Of a stretch of DNA of 64,000 bases, positions 11,496 to 22,913 are shown one piece after another (within the stretch, counting starts at the first letter, position 1; the number at the start of each line of letters is the position of its first letter). The notes beneath the pieces were generated by a model that saw nothing but the letters and a program-made list of their open reading frames with translations, ran no database searches and was not told the origin of the DNA. The DNA is taken from the NCBI GenBank assembly GCA_963556145.1, contig OY744473.1:3658001-3722000 (forward strand), given 5' to 3'. This DNA is from Hygrocybe punicea (lineage: Eukaryota > Basidiomycota > Agaricomycetes > Agaricales > Hygrophoraceae). Made by a program: the position numbers and the translations under genes.

Positions 11496-13614
11496 ATGGT
11501 TTTCACGACGGCATCAACGCCCGACTCGTCGAGCTTCAAAAAGCAGTTGCGTGGATGGCTCAGCTATGCTTTCGCCAGGTATGACCGTTAGTATAACACT
11601 CAGGGATAGGCTCATTGATATTTCTAGTGAGGTCTTCGTGGTGGTTTCTTTGACGTTATTTCTGCCAATCTGTCTGGAGCAATTTGCGAGAGACAATGGA
11701 TTTCTACTACCGGATCGAATAGAACCATGTTCGCCGATTGATGCTCAAGCAACTTCTGACAGTGGTGGCCGTTGTGTGGTGAAGCTGGGGTGGGTTTGGA
11801 TTGATAGTGCAAGTTTCAGGTGTGCCCACCGGAGTGACCGATATTTGTTATTGACTGACTGTCTACACTCTAGTCTTTATGTGTATTCGATTTCCGTGGC
11901 GCTGCAAGCTTTGACAGTCATATCCATGGGGGGGATTGCTGACCGCCGTGTGTATGATTTTGACATTCAGATTCATACCTCTTACCATTTTTCTTGGAAG
12001 CCACCCACCGAAAGCGTTTACTTCTCACCTTCGCACTCCTTGGGGCTTCAGCTGCTTCTCTCTTTCTAGCTCTTCCGTCAAGATCCTCAGTATGGCTATT
12101 ATCAGCATTACTAGCCATTCTTGCAAATGTCGGATTCGGTGCATCGGTTGTCGCTATGAACGCTTATCTACCCGCCCTAGCAAAACTCTCCCCGGAGGTG
12201 GTAACAGTTCTTGGAGAACTTTCGGAAACATCAAATTCAGAAGACATTGATCGTTCGAATGACCAGCTCCATGAAGCGGATCGTATTGCTTCTGGAGGTG
12301 CCGAGGAACCACTATTACATTCCACACCATCCGACGAATCAAGATCCTTGCGGAAAAGATACGAGACAGCATTGTCCAATGCAACATCTCGCATCTCTTC
12401 TCTGGGAATTGCACTGGGCTACGGGGCCGGTATCATGCTCCTCCTCGTTGCCTTGATACCCGTGACGCAACTCCATGGTTCCACTTTTTCCCTACGTCTT
12501 GCCATCGGTCTCAGCGGGATCTGGTGGGCTTTGTTTTCCATTCCCGCTGCGATGTGGCTTCCAGGCTCCAGCAATCTTTCTTCCGCCAATGAGGGTTCTC
12601 CCGTATGGGCAGAGGAGTCTGACATCATTGATAAGAGTGAAAGCTGGACCTTGTGGGCCGAGATCCTCTCTGCTTGGAAAAGACTGGCAGGGATGCTGCG
12701 CTGGCGGGAAATCAAGAAATTGCGCGATACCTTCCGCTACCTTGCCGCCTGGTTTCTCTTGTCAGATGGTCAGTACAAAAATCTCGAATATGCCTTTCGT
12801 CATCGAGTGATGCTCCGTGCTTTGCAGGTTTCACTACGATAACGTCAACGGCGATCTTGTTCGGGAAAACGTCGCTCAACATGCAGCCGTCGGCACTGAT
12901 CCTTATTGGCGTCATTACGCCAAGTTCGGGCATCATCGGTTCCCTAGTCTGGCCTATGCTGCAACGCAGATATGCATGGTCTAACTTGAAGGTTCTTATC
13001 ATCCTTGTAGTTATGGCTTCTGTTATTCCAGCATACGGATGCCTCGGCTTTGTGCCAGTATTCCGCCGCGTGAAGTTCGGAGGGCTCACCACACAAGGTG
13101 AGATGTTTGGGCTCGCTGTCTATTTTGGTGAGTCGTGTCATACGCGTTGCTTCAAATATGGTTATCTTATTACGGTCCAGGCTCCGTATACGGCGCTTTC
13201 CAGAGTTACGCAAGAGCTTTCTATGCCGAGCTAATTCCACCGGGAGAAGAAGCAAGATGGTGGGTGTCACCAAGATTGCGGCAGCTCAATGATTTTCTCA
13301 TCCTTGTCTGATGCAGGTTCGGACTCTTCTCTATAACCGACAAGGTAAGTGTGTTCAAAGTAGCTTCGTGCTCACGAGGGCATCTGAACTCTGCACAGTC
13401 CAGTTCGTTCTTGGGCCCACTTCTCGTGGGTCTGATCGCTGATGCTACGGGGAATATTCGATATGCATTCTTTTTCCTCGTATTTATGATTTGGATGGCC
13501 GTGCCGGTTCTGAAGAGCGTAGACGTCAAGCGAGGGCGAAAAGATGCCAGGAATTATCGCTATTCACCAAGCGGAGACGTTCAACCACGACGTCGGGAAG
13601 TGCAAGAGGGCTGA
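11496..13614 (+). CDS. atg22: Vacuole effluxer Atg22 family (autophagy-related)
   Basis: Atg22 proteins are MFS-fold vacuolar membrane transporters that export amino acids released by autophagy. The ATG at 11496 gives MVFTTASTPDSSSFKKQLRG followed by WLSYAFAS. A 50-nt intron joins this to EVFVVVSLTLFLPICLEQFA and RDNGFLLPDR, the N-terminal Atg22 signature. Later exons carry many membrane segments: FALLGASAASLFLALP, GIALGYGAGIMLLLVALIPV, LAIGLSGIWWALFSIPAAMW, then LRDTFRYLAAWFLLSDG, ILIGVITPSSGIIGSLVWPM, VYGAFQSYARAFYAELIPPG and SFLGPLLVGLIADATGNIRY. The stop is at 13614 after a charged tail. A hydrophilic Ser/Glu-rich loop at about 12220-12360 fits the long cytosolic loop of the family. About seven introns are present. 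The downstream neighbour ste24 is convergent. Confidence 0.9.
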
Positions 13615-13807
13615 ATTCTTGCAATATACGCTCGAACTCACCAGTACCAGTTTGACAATGTAAGAGAACCGAAAAACTGTACCGTGTATGAAGAGTCACA
13701 ACATCATGTTCAAAATCTCGGGAAACAGAGAATTTGCTTCCGTTCTAGTAAATGGGTTTTACTCGTCACATCTCTAACGAATAAAAAACTCAAATCAAAT
13801 GACTCCA

Positions 13808-15610
13808 TCATTCCTTTTTGTCAACGAATGCCGCGCGTCTAGTTTTGAAGGTTTCCAGACTCCTCAAACGCTCCGTCAATGTCGGGTGAGAATGATGATA
13901 TGCGGAGTACCTGTCCAACAATCCGTCAGTCTATACCATCCTGCTCCCATAAAGACAATGAAACTCACAGCCAATCGACCCAAACAGTTGATAAATTTTT
14001 TACGTGCAACGTGATCAGTCCACGCCTGAGCCTATCCCCCATATCTTTCATATCTTCCGAAGCAAGCTTGTCCTGGAGCTCGCATGCGAAACGATCTGCT
14101 TGCCACTCGAAGTGGCGACTGATGGCGTTCATCCCGATGCTTACGACTGCTTCCAAGGGGGTCAAAATCATCTGTGGGGAGAAAAAAAATATACAACGTG
14201 AAGATGAGATGAATGAGAAGTGCGAACCTGGAAAAGAAGAAGTGCGACTATGGTTGGCGGGCGAGCTGCCACAGATTTAGGAAAGTCAAAAGAGCGAAGC
14301 AAGGGTGGCGCATGCAGGAATGCCGGGAAGAGCGCTAGGATGGTGAAAATGTGAAGCTGGGAAATGCAGAGCATTTTTGTCGGATGAAGGTAGTACCAAT
14401 GTCCAAGCTCGTGGGCTGTAACCAGCTGTCAAGAAAGCGAGATGGTGGTAAGCGTGAGGAGACGTACCAAGGACAGCTTCAACTTCTTCCGGCTTGCTCT
14501 CTTTGATTAGCGTGTCGAATATGACGATGTGCTTTTTCTGAAAAGAAAAAGCAGCCATTAGAATTCCAGTTTTCTGAGAAATTTGTTAAGTGTCACCCAG
14601 GGGAGACCAAAGAAATATGCGTTGCTATGTGAGCTTCGCTTCGACCCGTCGATCTCATACAAATGCTTGAGGGGGAACTTGAGCCTGGAGGCCAAATTCT
14701 CAATTCTGGTCCGCAGATCGCCATCCGCCAGAGGGGAAAGCTTGTTGAAGAGTGGTTGGATAACGGTGGGGTAGATGATAACGATGGAGAGTTGGAAAAT
14801 GATCCTGAGGGTTAGGAAAGCGGGTGTGGTCAAAATAACGTCTGCACCAGCTTTGTACTACTGACATGAAAACCATAATCCAGGGCACAAAATGGTCTCC
14901 TGCCCACTTGAAGACATATAGGAATGTAGCCAGGCAAGGGGCTCCAATGATGAAGCCGACGGCCCATCCTTTTAATATATCAGCGATAAACAAGCCGGGC
15001 GTTGTCTTGTTAAATCCATGCTTCTCCTCCAAAACAAATGTTTCGTAGATTGAAAGTGGAAGGTTCGGGATTGAGTAGCAGAGGCAAAGGATTAAAGTGA
15101 ACGCGACGGATTGGAGGATCTAGGGTTTGAGGTGAGCGCACTGCTGGTTAAGAAAAAAGCGCCAGCGCCCACTTCGTACTCAGAACCGTACCCGAACTTT
15201 GACAACATTTGACCTGCCGCACCCCAAGACCAAGCATAGAAACCAAACTGCATCATCGCCGAGTGAAGGCATTGTGTGTACAACCCGGACACCAGGGCGA
15301 ACTTGGCCTTGTCTTTGCCATAGTTTTGAGATTTTTGGAAGACTCCGGGACTGAAATGATCAGCAAGGACTGCGGGAGGCTCAGGTTTTGAATAAAGGGG
15401 ATATTGGCGAAGTCTTGCATGTATCGAGTGTTGGTTCGTGAGTTCCTACAAAAGCTGGGAATCTCGAGAAGCCACGTACAAGAGGTAGGTTTCAAACGCG
15501 GCGACAGACCAAGAAAATGTTTGTACGTAGAACTTCCAGTCGATCGGTTCCACCGACACAAACGCCAGATGGCGTTGCAAAGTTGTCAAATGTGAATGTA
15601 AAAAATTCAT
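13808..15610 (-). CDS. ste24: CAAX prenyl protease Ste24 (M48 metalloprotease)
   Basis: Ste24 is an ER/inner-nuclear-membrane zinc protease that removes the AAX tripeptide from farnesylated proteins, classically a-factor mating pheromone. The start at 15610 opens MNFLHSHLTTLQRHLAFVSV, then DWKFYVQTFSWSVAAFETYL in the first membrane segment. Next come YGKDKAKFALVSGLYTQCLH, then FNKLSPLADGDLRTRIENLA, then SSHSNAYFFGLPW. The active-site exon reads AHELGHWYYLHPTK, which contains the HExxH zinc motif. A later exon carries EAVVSIGMNAISRHFEWQAD, supplying the third ligand region (E..x..D). The last intron restores YSAYHHSHPTLTERLRSLE and the stop at 13808. The order and motifs match full-length Ste24. 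Intron ends in the first third (around 15450-15490) are uncertain. A pheromone-processing role is known for the family; in this organism it is inferred. Confidence 0.9.
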
Positions 15611-15871
15611 GAGTGGTTGCTGGACATCAGGAAACCGACGCCTATACCCAGGCGGAGTTGATATTTGGTAAGCAAATAGACGACATCAGGAGAACGGTGG
15701 GAAAATGACAAGTGATTACAATCTCAGATCTGTGGCATAATTTACACAGGAAGATATCTGTCTCCTGTGGTAGGAAAAGAGCTGAAAAGTGGAGATGTAA
15801 TTTTACTGATGACAGTGTGTGCAAAGATGAATTCTGAGGCCATGCCAAGCAATGGCCCTCTAGCACAAGTC

Positions 15872-16826
15872 CTAAGGTTCCCGACGATCTTCGACCACAC
15901 TCTGAAGTGCAGCTCTTGCACGTTGCAAAGCCTCCTCCCTGTCAGCTGCTGTTTTGATGAGATAACTAGGTGCCATTTTCATGAGTTCCTCCGGAGTCTT
16001 TGCAAACTCGAGCGGAATATAGGATCCATAGTAGAATACGGAATCTGGACGATTTGTCAGAACCATGTGTAAAGTCTTTGTCGAACTACAGACCCGAGCT
16101 CCATACCCCCATTATCATGGCGAGGTTGAAGACCTCTTCGCACCCGAACTCCAGTACGTTGGGGTTCACTTCACCCTGAACGATGGGCATCTGTCGCTGG
16201 CAGTCGTGGGGCCTTGCGCGCTCAAGGTCAATGATGAATGGCCGTCCATTGTGATTAAGCACGTTATGCTCAGAGATATCACAGTGCATCAGGCCGGCTT
16301 CGTGTAAGATCATAAGCTGGTCAAGGACGTCCATGCTTAAATGTATAAGGGTCGGCTTTTGAAAGGCAACCTACACTCACTTGAAATCAGGATCAGCCCA
16401 GTAGAACCCTGTCTGCATACTCTCTCCACAGTAATCAAGGACCATACAGGTAGCCAAACCGTGAACTGTTTCATCTTGGAAAAGCCCATGGAATTGAGGA
16501 ACTACCTGACCTTGGAGATGACTGACGCGTTGGTAATTCTTGGCCTCTATTGCTAGAGAGGCTGCTCTGACTCTGTCATACGCGATTTTGAGGACAACAT
16601 CACATTTGAGGCGATTCTCGTCTCCAAGCTGCATCGAGCCATGATAGACAACCACGGAATTCCCATTGTTGATAATTGCCAAGTCAGTGATAAAAAGTGT
16701 GCCGGGCGTTGTCGCCTCCCCATACATCACACTGCGATTGAGGCGGAGGGTCCTGCGTGGAGGAGAGTAATGATAGATTTCCTTTTCAGAATCCCAGGAC
16801 GGAAAGCTGGCTTCTAGAGAAGTCAT
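15872..16826 (-). CDS. Protein-kinase-like domain protein
   Basis: The start at 16826 opens MTSLEASFPSWDSEKEIYHY. An N-lobe with VVLKIAYDRV (probable strand and Lys) and a hinge-like segment ATCMVLDYCGESM lead across an intron to the catalytic loop LHEAGLMHCDISEHNVL, where HCDISEHN stands in for HRDxxxxN. It is followed by FIIDLERA in the DFG position. A last exon encodes PDSVFYYGSYIPLEF and a charged C-terminal helix ending at 15872. This pattern (HxDxxxxN with DLExA) is typical of the atypical small-molecule or protein-kinase-like families expanded in basidiomycetes and of Bud32/RIO-like folds. The substrate is unknown. The gene is about 280 codons and follows ste24 in the same direction. 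Confidence 0.7.
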
Positions 16827-17301
16827 TGGAGAGTTATAGTGGCATCACGTGAGTGACGACAAGCTTTCAAAATTTCAACTGGCAACTGACAAATGTCATA
16901 GTATACGCAGGGATATGCTACAGTTCCCTTCACTCCTGTGAGCTCATACATTAATCATTTACCTTTCTCAGGCCGTATTTGGCGAAAACTTCTTGCAAGC
17001 AGCCGGTGACCAACGTTGTGCAGGAGCAACGAGACGACTGAAAAAATCTCTTTTTCGTTGACTTTGTTGTGAGTAACTTCGTTATTACTCCCATGCCCTT
17101 CAATAAATTCATTTGTTGTTTCTACGCCTTCCGTGTCGGATACGACCTGCTCAGCTAAGGCGTAAACCCTTTAAACCCTCTCGAGTCCTGCTGCCGTCGG
17201 ATTCTGCAGGGACACCTATGTCAGTTTGACCGTTCCCGGGTAAATTTGGTTGAAATATTACTTGTGGCGGTTTCTTCTGATAATTTACACCTTTTCCAGC
17301 G
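16827..17301. other. Intergenic, no gene seen
   Basis: This is promoter-side sequence of the kinase-like gene (-) and upstream of the fragmentary gene at 17302 (+). No ORF with codon structure or RNA gene was recognised. Confidence 0.5.
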
Positions 17302-18293
17302 ATGAGAATGACTTCGGAACAACAAAGAAGTCCAGGTGGATGCGCAGGAGCATTGCCCACGTCGGACGTGAGTCTTGTGAAAATTCGCCGCATTTTGTAC
17401 ATGCAAACTAATCATCCAATTGCAGACCTGGGAATGCCACAAATATTTCTTGAGAAGCTATAGAGTCCTACCGCATCCCTTCCATTTACGACATTGCCCG
17501 CATTCGTCTTCACACCACTATTGAAGCCCCAAATACGTGCTTCGTCGGCTGTGCTCTCAAAGATGGTGGCGAATTTGGCTTTGATTTCGTAATTCCTTGT
17601 GATTCCTGCTTCCCGGCTTACCCATTCACAAGTTGTAGCCCTACGTCTTCCGCCGCAACGGCGGCCTTCCAATTGGGAGGCGCAGAATTTAAAGTGGCCA
17701 TGGATGGTCTGAGGATGTCCCAGATGGTTGCGTATATGCGTGCCCTCATTGCCCCAATTAAATAACACGCATATACTTATACTTTTTCGCTTGGCTCGGC
17801 GGCTTTCAATCTTAACCACCCGATCATAGAGATCTGGAGCCCAATGCCGATGGTACACCCCATATGTTGGTAGAGCAGATGGACACCGGTCGCCAGGGCA
17901 TCGAACTTGCGGCATTGGGAAGATTTGACAAATGCACCTGGGACGGACCACCGACACTTATCTATCTCGCTGTAAATCACCTTGCCGTCATTAATTTTTT
18001 TCATTTTCAGGTATCATCCTGCAACTTGGATTCCAGAACTCGTCCACCTCGCCCACTCTGTGGGTCTGACAACATACTTGTCTGCCGGTTTCAAGTTCCA
18101 TAACATCCCAGATGCCGTACTCTCCGGCGTTGATGGCATACCGTGCCGTCATGTAAAATTTCTCTGAAAGTTTCTCTTCTCGTGTTCAGGTATAGGGGGC
18201 GCACAAATCTTGCCATATATGGATGGCACATCTGGCGTGCACGGACCCCATGAAAGAAACTCATTCGCTAAGCATTATTGCAGAGTTTTCTAA
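17302..18293 (+). pseudogene. Unresolved or decaying multi-exon gene
   Basis: Several plus-strand stretches read as good protein but do not join cleanly. They are MRMTSEQQRSPGGCAGALPT near 17302, followed by a GTGAGT donor; a 95-codon open stretch at about 17465-17763 containing YRIPSIYDIARIRLHTTIE and AMDGLRMSQMVAYMRALIAP, which has no usable upstream frame without an indel or an unseen splice; a stretch at about 17835-17990 with DGTPHMLVEQMDTGRQGIEL; a stretch at about 18011-18150 with LVHLAHSVGLTTYLSAGFKF and DAVLSGVDGI; and, after an intron, GIGGAQILPYMDGTSGVHGP. The second half resembles a TIM-barrel enzyme end (strand, then GVDGIGIGG phosphate-loop-like turn), but no family was recognised. 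It may be two genes, or one gene broken by small indels at the edge of the repeat-rich half. Confidence 0.45.
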
Positions 18294-18542
18294 CGGAAAA
18301 CCATAGACTGAAGAACACATCGACAAGGTTACTGTTGGACGCCGCTGACTCTGTATGTGGGTGGGGCTTGGTGCTTATCGCACATTTAGATCAGATGCAG
18401 TTCGAAAGATCTCTTAATGACTACGAAGCCGCATCATGACACAGGGTGCATGGTAGCATACTATATAATGAAGCATGTTGAATTCATTAGAAAAGTATAC
18501 TAAATATTGTTATCATATTGTGGCACACAGTATTCACTTGTG

Positions 18543-18585
18543 CTAGAGGGCCATTGCTTTGCATGGCATGTCCGAGTCCCTCAGA
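18543..18585 (-). mobile_element. Relic 3' terminus of a Helitron-type element
   Basis: The hairpin sequence GCCATTGCTTTGCATGGC and its flanks match the 3' ends of the two large Helitron-type copies at 23190 and 34316. As in those copies it lies between a terminal CTAG (read on the minus strand) and an inner GTCCCT motif (here TCCGAGTCCCT). No coding part was recognised to its right, so this is probably a non-autonomous or decayed member. Confidence 0.65.
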
Positions 18586-18680
18586 ATTCATCCTTGCACA
18601 CAACTGTCATCAGTAAAATTACATATTCAGTTTTCAGCTCTTTTCCTAACTTATTTCAAGAATACATGAAATTTTAATAA

Positions 18681-19900
18681 GGATGATTCTATTTAGCACC
18701 CCACACACACACCCATATATAGTAATAGCTAAATGAAATACATCCAATAAATCAAAATTACAGAAAAATTTGATATTGGTAGGCTTACACTTCTAGATAT
18801 TCACAGACAAATAATTTCCTGCTTCCATTGTATAGTTGCTTAGAAATAAAGAACTCATCTAGGATTGATGTCTATATTTAAACACTAACTCCACAGAATT
18901 TGACAAGAATTAAATTTCACATATCTTAGTCTTCATACTGCATAGACTTAAATTTTATCACCAGTATAGTGATGGTACAGTTCAGTTCTGAACCTGGGTT
19001 CGAACCTGAACCTACATGAACCGAACCTAAGTTCAGTTCAAGGTTCAGGGTAATGCCTGAACCGAACCTTAGGTTCAGTTCAAGGTTCAGTCAAGGACAG
19101 AATCTTGTGAACCTGGTTCGAACTGGTTCGAACCTGAACCTAATCTTTCACATGTTAGTCTAATTTCTGCTGAGTAGAGACTTAGTTTTGGTCCAACTAT
19201 TTACTGACTTGAAATTTCAGCACCATTAATAACAGAATCTAGATTAGTTAGAGTTTATACAGTTGCAATTAGTGCTTCTGTAACATGAATATTTGCAAAC
19301 TTAAATATATTTTAAAATGTAAAGTTGAAATTCAGCCTAGGATGCCATGTTGTGTGATTCAGTTATACTGATTGCAAGTTAAAATACAGTAAAACATTTG
19401 CAATGACCATCTGAACAGTTGTCCAGGATATTTCATGCTTACTGTGCTTCAGACACATCTAATGCATGATTCTATTGATTCATTCACAGTGAACATGGAC
19501 ACAGTACATGTAATTGAAGAGTCAAACCATTAGCACAACAACAATGTAGAGTGGTAGATAAAGGAAAAATTTGGATTGAGAAAATTGATTAGCTAGTATA
19601 CTTGTATTTTCACAGGTTCAGTTCAGGTTCAGGCCAGGCTGAACCTGAACTGAACCTATCTGAACCTGAACCAAAGGTTCAGTTCAAGGTTCAGCATATG
19701 AGCTGAACCGAACCTCAGGTTCAGTTCAAGGTTCAGATTTTTTTGGCCTGAACCGAACCGAACCGAACCTGACCATCACTACACCAGTAGTACTAGTACT
19801 TGAGTTAAAATTGATTGTTCAAAATTATTGTACTCAGATATCACTTTATAAGGGGTGCATGGGAAGTTTGGTGCACCTGGGGTGCCAAATAGAATTATCC
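18681..19900. repeat. Outer inverted repeats of an older MITE-like element
   Basis: GGATGATTCTATTTAGCACC at 18681 and its inverted counterpart at 19879-19900 (ends AGAATTATCC) match at about 20 of 22 positions. The hAT-like element 18967-19781 lies between them, so an older element of a few hundred bp was probably hit by a younger one. The sequence between 18586 and 18966 is AT-rich with no gene. Confidence 0.5.
18967..19781. mobile_element. Non-autonomous hAT-like element, 815 bp
   Basis: The ends are TAGTGATGGT and its complement ACCATCACTA. They are flanked by a perfect 8-bp duplication, CACCAGTA at 18959-18966 and 19782-19789. An 8-bp duplication and TAGTG-type ends are the hAT signature. 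Both subterminal regions (18978-19144 and 19614-19768) are packed with GGTTC/GAACC repeats such as GGTTCAGTTCAAGGTTC. There is no coding capacity, so any transposase must act in trans. Confidence 0.85.
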
Positions 19901-19979
19901 ATCTAATATTCTATAACTTAAATAAAATATGAAAACATAAACTATCCTTCTGTATTACCAACTTGTGCTGGTGCTGGTA

Positions 19980-20585
19980 AGGTAGGCCCAGTTCAGTCGC
20001 GGGGGCATCACATGACTAAAGCGTGACAAGACGTTACATTTAATACTGAATCTCCACCATTATCTCAATTTTGCCTTGAAATGAAATTTCTCTCCTGATT
20101 GAGCACCTACATTTTATAGACAAATATATTTTGAATACAATGTAGGTTTCCAATCATTGAGTTTCAACCTTGATGAGGAGAAATTAAGTCACGATAAAGC
20201 TGTGGCTGATTTGTGTCGACCCAAAAAAAAATCAATGGGAAGACAAAAACACAACTCTAGGACAATATGCAAAGAGGAAGTACTCAGAGACTGACCCGGA
20301 CAAGGATGCATATTGAAAAGGGCTCAATGGGAAGCAAGCTGCCTGGGCTGCCAAAAAGTACCAAGGACATGTACTCCCAGATACATATATGGAAACACTT
20401 CTCACACAGAATATTTAATACATTATTTCGAAAAGCTTTTTCAATTTACAACTTCTACATATTATTTAGCAGGAGTTTTTGTCCAGAATATGGGAGGTAC
20501 ATGTCGACGTGTTGACACTTTAAATCAGCAGGTCACAGTCTGTCACAAATCATGTGATGCCCCCACGACTGAACTGGGCCTACCT
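19980..20585. mobile_element. MITE with about 38-bp terminal inverted repeats
   Basis: AGGTAGGCCCAGTTCAGTCG at the left end recurs inverted at the right (about 20551-20585), and the match continues inward through GGGGGCATCACATGA with one mismatch. TA lies directly outside both ends (19978-19979 and 20586-20587), suggesting a TA target duplication and a Tc1/mariner-like origin, although other families are possible. There is no coding sequence. Confidence 0.7.
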
Positions 20586-20587
20586 TA

Positions 20588-21583
20588 CTACTAGTGACAC
20601 AGCCATCATTGGTGCTAGAGTCCCCACCACTGGTGGCATGGTTGTGCTGGCACTGTCCATTGCTGCTGGCAGTGTTCCCACCACTGCCATTGTCCTGGTG
20701 CCAATGGCCCTGCTGCTACCTGGTGGTGGTGGTGATGCCACCAATGCTGATGTGGCTAGGTCAGATTGGGTGCTAGTGGGCTGCCATGCTCTATCATCAC
20801 CCCATATGACCTCACAAGAGGGCTGTACATGTCAATCGATGTGGCCAGCCTCTTCGCAATGATATGCAGCTCCCCCCTTTGGGCACAGAAACCCTAATTG
20901 TGGAAACTGCATCAGTGAGATAGGATTGGGGGGCAGCTGGGATGTCCTGTCATCACTCCACATGACTTTGTGAGAGAGCTGTGCACATCAATTGATGTGG
21001 CTGGCCTCTTCGCAAGGTGGGAAAGGGATGTTGGTGGATGACCTAGTGAAAAATTGTGTTGACCACACATTGTCCACCTTGGCCACTATGGTTCTAGTAC
21101 GAGGATGCCAGTGTTGAGGGCACATCATTGTGCCAGCAAAGAGATGTAACTTGCATCAGCTGATTGGGCTCACTGGTTGTGTTTGGTCATGGGTGTGGGT
21201 GCCATGGTGCATGCAAAAGGAATTGATAATACTAAGCATCATTGCCATTGTGTTATTGGATGCTGCACTACTGCCTTGGCCATATTACAGTATTCAATGG
21301 CTCCTTTGAACACAAAAAATTAACCTAAAATGCCACGGGTAGCCAATTATCTTGAACAAAATCTGAGTAGACCAAAAGTTGCTCATATATTTAAAGACCT
21401 CTCAGACCAATTTTCAAAGAAATCTGTTAATATCTGAATGTTTTATGATCAAAACATTGGTCTTCAAAGGAGTGATCAGATTTCTCTCTGCTTTGTGAAT
21501 ATTCAGTTTCTAATTTTATTTGTGGTTCTGAATAAAAATCAATATCCAGACAACTTCAGATGATGCACTGAAGGAATTAGAAC
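20588..21583. other. Non-coding repeat-derived sequence
   Basis: A short GGT/CAC-rich low-complexity stretch (20610-20760) is followed by two copies of a palindrome-plus-tail module (near 20833 and 20985: CACATCAATTGATGTG, then CTTCGCAAGG). The same module occurs in the hAT-like elements at 22.4-22.7 and 63.2 kb. No gene was found. Confidence 0.55.
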
Positions 21584-22102
21584 TAGTGATGCTGAAGTTC
21601 GGTTCTGGTTCAGCCATTTGGCTGAACCGAACCGCTGGTTCAGTTTGCGGTTCTGGCACTGACATGCGGTTCAAACTGCGTTCAAACGCGGTTCAAACCG
21701 TGAACCGTAATGTATAGTTACCTACGTAGATACTCATTTAGATACTTAATTTTTCACATTTTTTTCTATGCAGTCGCGTGAACTTGGGTCATGTGACCTT
21801 AAACATACTCGCGCGAAACACTAACTTGAACATTACTCAACAACCACGGTAAGTAACGGCCTCATACTATATTTTACTGACATTTTATTACATAGAACAG
21901 CCCCCCGTGGCCCACCTTGACCGCATAAAGAAGGCACCCGTGGTCAACTCCACCCAACAACCTCCCTCGCGTTCCAATGTGAGTCGGAGTGAATTGATGG
22001 CAGCAGCGGCAGCAGCAGCAACGGCAGTGGCAACACCACATACCACCACCCCAACGACAACGACAACGACAACGACGGCCAAATGATGACGACAACGACG
22101 GC

Positions 22103-22115
22103 CAAATGACTGCAA

Positions 22116-22151
<36 letters not shown>

Positions 22152-22290
22152 CAACGGCAACAGCAGCAGCAGCGCAGCGGCAACAGCAACAGCAGCAGCA
22201 GCGGCAGCAGCAGCAGCGGCAACAGCAACAGCAGCAGCAGCGCAGCAGCGGCAACAGCAGCAGTAGCAGCAGCAGCAGAGCAACACTGGC
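22103..22290. repeat. CAG/CAA/CGG microsatellite block
   Basis: This is a near-uninterrupted run of CAG, CAA and CGG triplets inside the hAT-like element. The same triplet type, reversed as CTG/TTG, occurs at 63238-63545 inside a related element, so the block is part of the family's structure and not a chance expansion. Confidence 0.85.
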
Positions 22291-22394
22291 GGCAGCAGCC
22301 AGGTACGTCCCCCAAATCCAGTCCCAACGACATCGGCTAACGAGGGGAATGGACGAGGCGACGACGAAGACCCACCTCACGAACACGCCCTAGC

Positions 22395-22715
22395 CGCGGC
22401 AATTGACATGCGGACGCCCATAGGAAGTCCCCAGCCCCATCCAACCTCGCGAAAACAGACGGAGCACGTCAATTGACGTGCCCCGTTCTTCGCGAGGTCG
22501 TCAACACGCGCGGACGCCCATGGAAAGTCCCCGGCCCCATCCAACCTCGCGAAAACAGACGGAGCGTGTCAATTGACACGTCCCCGTTCTTCGCGAGGTA
22601 GGTAGCACGCGCGGATGCCCATGGGAAGTGCCTGGCCCCAACCCAACCTCGCAAAAACAGACGGAGCCCCCCCATCTACCTTGTGAGGGTGACAGCCGCA
22701 TCAATTGACGCGCGT
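22395..22715. repeat. Tandem repeats of about 105 bp with CAATTG dyads
   Basis: Three to four degenerate units each contain GCGGACGCCCATGG-like sequence, CCAACCTCGCGAAAACAGAC, a dyad centred on TCAATTGA (CACGTCAATTGACGTG, CGTGTCAATTGACACG), and TTCTTCGCGAGG. The TCAATTGA core and the TTCGCGAGG tail are constant, while the dyad flanks change symmetrically. Confidence 0.75.
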
Positions 22716-22913
22716 CTGGCCCGCGCGAGGTATTTGGAGGTGGGTTCGCAGTTCGAACCGTGTTTGAACGCAGACCGAACGCCGTGAAACCGTTCGACAC
22801 GGTTCCGGTTCGGGTTTGGCATTTCGCTGAACCAAACCATCGGTTCCGGTTCCGGTTTTTCAAAAATAGCGAAAAACCGGACCGAACCGAACTTCGGCAA
22901 CACTAATTAGAAC

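Larger units (their letters stand above)
21584..22905. mobile_element. Non-autonomous hAT-like element, 1322 bp
   Basis: The ends are TAGTGATGCTGAAGTTCGGT and an inverted GAACCGAACTTCGGCAACAC followed by TA. The flanks carry a perfect 8-bp duplication, ATTAGAAC at 21576-21583 and 22906-22913. The interior holds GGTTC-rich subterminal repeats, a CAG/CAA-rich microsatellite block, and about three tandem units of roughly 105 bp. The long poly-Gln, poly-Ala and poly-Leu ORFs over it are only translations of the microsatellite. Confidence 0.88.

Noticed and set aside
17412..17957. Minus-strand ORF of 181 codons
   Set aside because: The composition is unlike a folded protein, and the opposite strand over the same interval gives much more protein-like sequence.
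18998..19140. GGTTCGAA strings suggesting tRNA T-loops
   Set aside because: They are part of the GGTTC repeat array; no acceptor stem or anticodon arm can be drawn around them.
21874..22393. Long Leu/Ala/Cys- or Gln-rich ORFs on both strands
   Set aside because: They are translations of the CAG/CAA/CGG microsatellite inside a hAT-like element and are open in several frames at once.
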